From positions 569,501 through 633,500 of the forward strand of contig OZ025800.1 in NCBI GenBank assembly GCA_964019425.1: 64,000 bases of DNA, read 5' to 3'. Every line of letters starts with the position of its first letter. The first letter of the stretch is position 1. Below the pieces are notes generated by a model. The model saw nothing but the letters and a program-made list of their open reading frames with translations, made no database searches and had not been told where the DNA came from. This DNA is from Flectonema sp. DT1601. Lineage: Eukaryota > Euglenozoa > Diplonemea > Diplonemida > Diplonemidae. Below are positions 62,701 through 64,000 of the stretch, piece after piece. A program made the translations under genes and the position numbers.

Positions 62701-64000
62701 TACTGATGCGCGTTCTGACCTCTTCTCGTCCAGCCGTTGGGTTCTTCTGGTGTTGTCATGTCTAACCGCCTTTTTGCTCTCTGCTTTCCTAGACTGCTTT
62801 CTTTGTTCGATCGTAAGCATCACCAAAAGTACAACAACCAAACTGGTGGTTATGCGTATGACGAACTACTGCAGTCAGTGTTCTGACCGCCTTTTTGACG
62901 TTCTGACCACTCGCCAGCCCTCCGACGCACTACATCCGCTGAGTTTTCACACGTTCTGACTTCTCTACTTGACGTGGTTGACTGCTGGGATTGATCCCGC
63001 GGGAAAAAAGAAATAATGGAGCTGGTTCCCTATGCGATTGTTTTTCTTCTTTTTATTTTGTTCCGACATCGTCCGTTACTGGAACGAGTGTTTTGGAGGA
63101 ACAGAAAGTTTGTCTCCTCCAGAGAGACTGATAACCCCTCAGCTCACAGTTAGTTCTATTGGTCGTTTGTCTCTTCAGTTAGCTTTTCATGGCTCGACTT
63201 ACCTACCTTATTGTAAAAGTTTAAAACTATTTGTGGGTTTTTCGTTGTGGTATATTTTATTGCAACGATCTGCTGTGTTTGTCAGATTGGCTGAGATGAA
63301 CACTTTTTTGCTTTTACTTTTTGGTTCCACAGGTCGATGACACGCAAAAGCGACACCAATCCCACCAGCCTTATTTGGCAAACACTATCCCGTTCCTTGT
63401 TGGATAATATCTTTTGTCACCCTACTCTGACTTCCATAAGCACTGTGTAAGTGACCGCATCACTAGATTCTGACACCTGTGGTGTGAATGCATCGCTTGC
63501 ACATGCAGCGTTTTTCAATGTTTTTCGTGCTTTTCATCTGAAGGTGGTCAAGTATGGAATTCTTTACTTTATACAACAAAATTATAAAACACGAATGATG
63601 CTCTCTAAAGAGTACCATCAAAAAATAGGCAGTCTCATCTGGATGAGGCGGGCTTCTACTTTTTAGTAGAATCCTGCTTTCCAGTAATACACTATTCAAT
63701 TTCGCAACACAAAAAAAATAATAATAATTCAGAAGTCCCTATTTACTTTTCCCCAAAGAATAATTTTCGTTTTCTACTCTAAGCCAAGAGACGAACAAGC
63801 CACACCCTGGGAGAATGGGGTGGGTAGAAAAGATACATCGATTTCGTTTATTCAGAATTTGTCTCAGTTTGTATGCCTGTCTTCTGCGTTCTTTGCTTTG
63901 CTACCGATGATAGGTAGGCATTCGATTTTGTCTTCCGATGGCTATAAAGGCGTACACAATTTCCCTCCAGAAAGCACTTCCCTGGATTTACGTTAATTTC
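59782..64000. other. 4.2 kb without supported genes
   Basis: Homopolymer-rich DNA with A/T runs (60246-60270, 62094-62116), low-complexity open frames and no recognisable protein. Two spots are less random. 62500-63000 has balanced composition and four GTTCTGAC motifs. 63016-63153 holds a 45-codon ATG frame coding a small hydrophobic peptide with a basic tail. Neither is strong enough to call a gene. Confidence 0.5.

Noticed and set aside
1-64000. CRISPR arrays, LTR elements, a full rRNA operon, complete tRNA genes or an SL RNA gene
   Set aside because: None is seen. Repeats are tandem genes, minisatellites, TIR elements or LINE pieces; the one tRNA-like piece lacks its 5' half.

Overview
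This is a 64 kb stretch of nuclear DNA from a eukaryote, probably a protist. It is AT-rich, with many long A and T runs. Every convincing host gene and the one full-length LINE lie on the + strand. Nearly every gene has a pyrimidine-rich AG splice acceptor shortly before its ATG, usually 4 to 46 nt, and I see no upstream exon for any of them. The few cis introns are short (62 to 86 nt) and all start with GTATGT. One-way gene order with acceptors this close to the ATG suggests spliced-leader trans-splicing, as in Euglenozoa (diplonemids or early kinetoplastids). A gene for repeated C-x2-H...C-x5-C modules and two PDZ proteins fit that, but the lineage is an inference.

Layout. 0.4-1.3 kb: a three-exon gene for a protein with four C/H modules, followed by about 3 kb of non-coding homopolymer-rich DNA. 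4.4-36.9 kb: an array of five near-identical genes for one membrane-protein family: signal peptide, eight-cysteine ectodomain, Pro-Thr stalk of variable length, seven predicted membrane helices and a cytoplasmic tail. The spacers are shared repeats filled with LINE fragments, an inverted pair of small TIR elements around copy 3, and a complete-looking two-ORF LINE (24.8-31.1 kb) between copies 4 and 5. 37.9-40.6 kb: two TIR elements with clear target-site duplications. 41.8-44.2 kb: a low-complexity 793-aa protein whose 5' leader is the array leader.

46.7-59.8 kb is a compact one-way cluster of ordinary single-copy genes: HSBP1 (two exons), a zinc-finger/PDZ protein, an IQ-motif protein (two exons), a GT61-type glycosyltransferase (two exons), an iodotyrosine deiodinase-like flavoprotein, an unknown 210-aa protein and an SH3b/PDZ protein. 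A fragment of large-subunit rRNA (peptidyl-transferase domain) lies antisense at about 57.65-57.80 kb. 59.8-64 kb appears non-coding.

The most interesting object is the tandem family. It has a receptor-like seven-helix layout. Amino-acid changes between copies cluster in one short cysteine loop while the rest is nearly identical. The stalk ranges from 1 to about 30 AIPT-type units, and variants are shuffled among copies as expected from gene conversion. I do not recognise the family by name.
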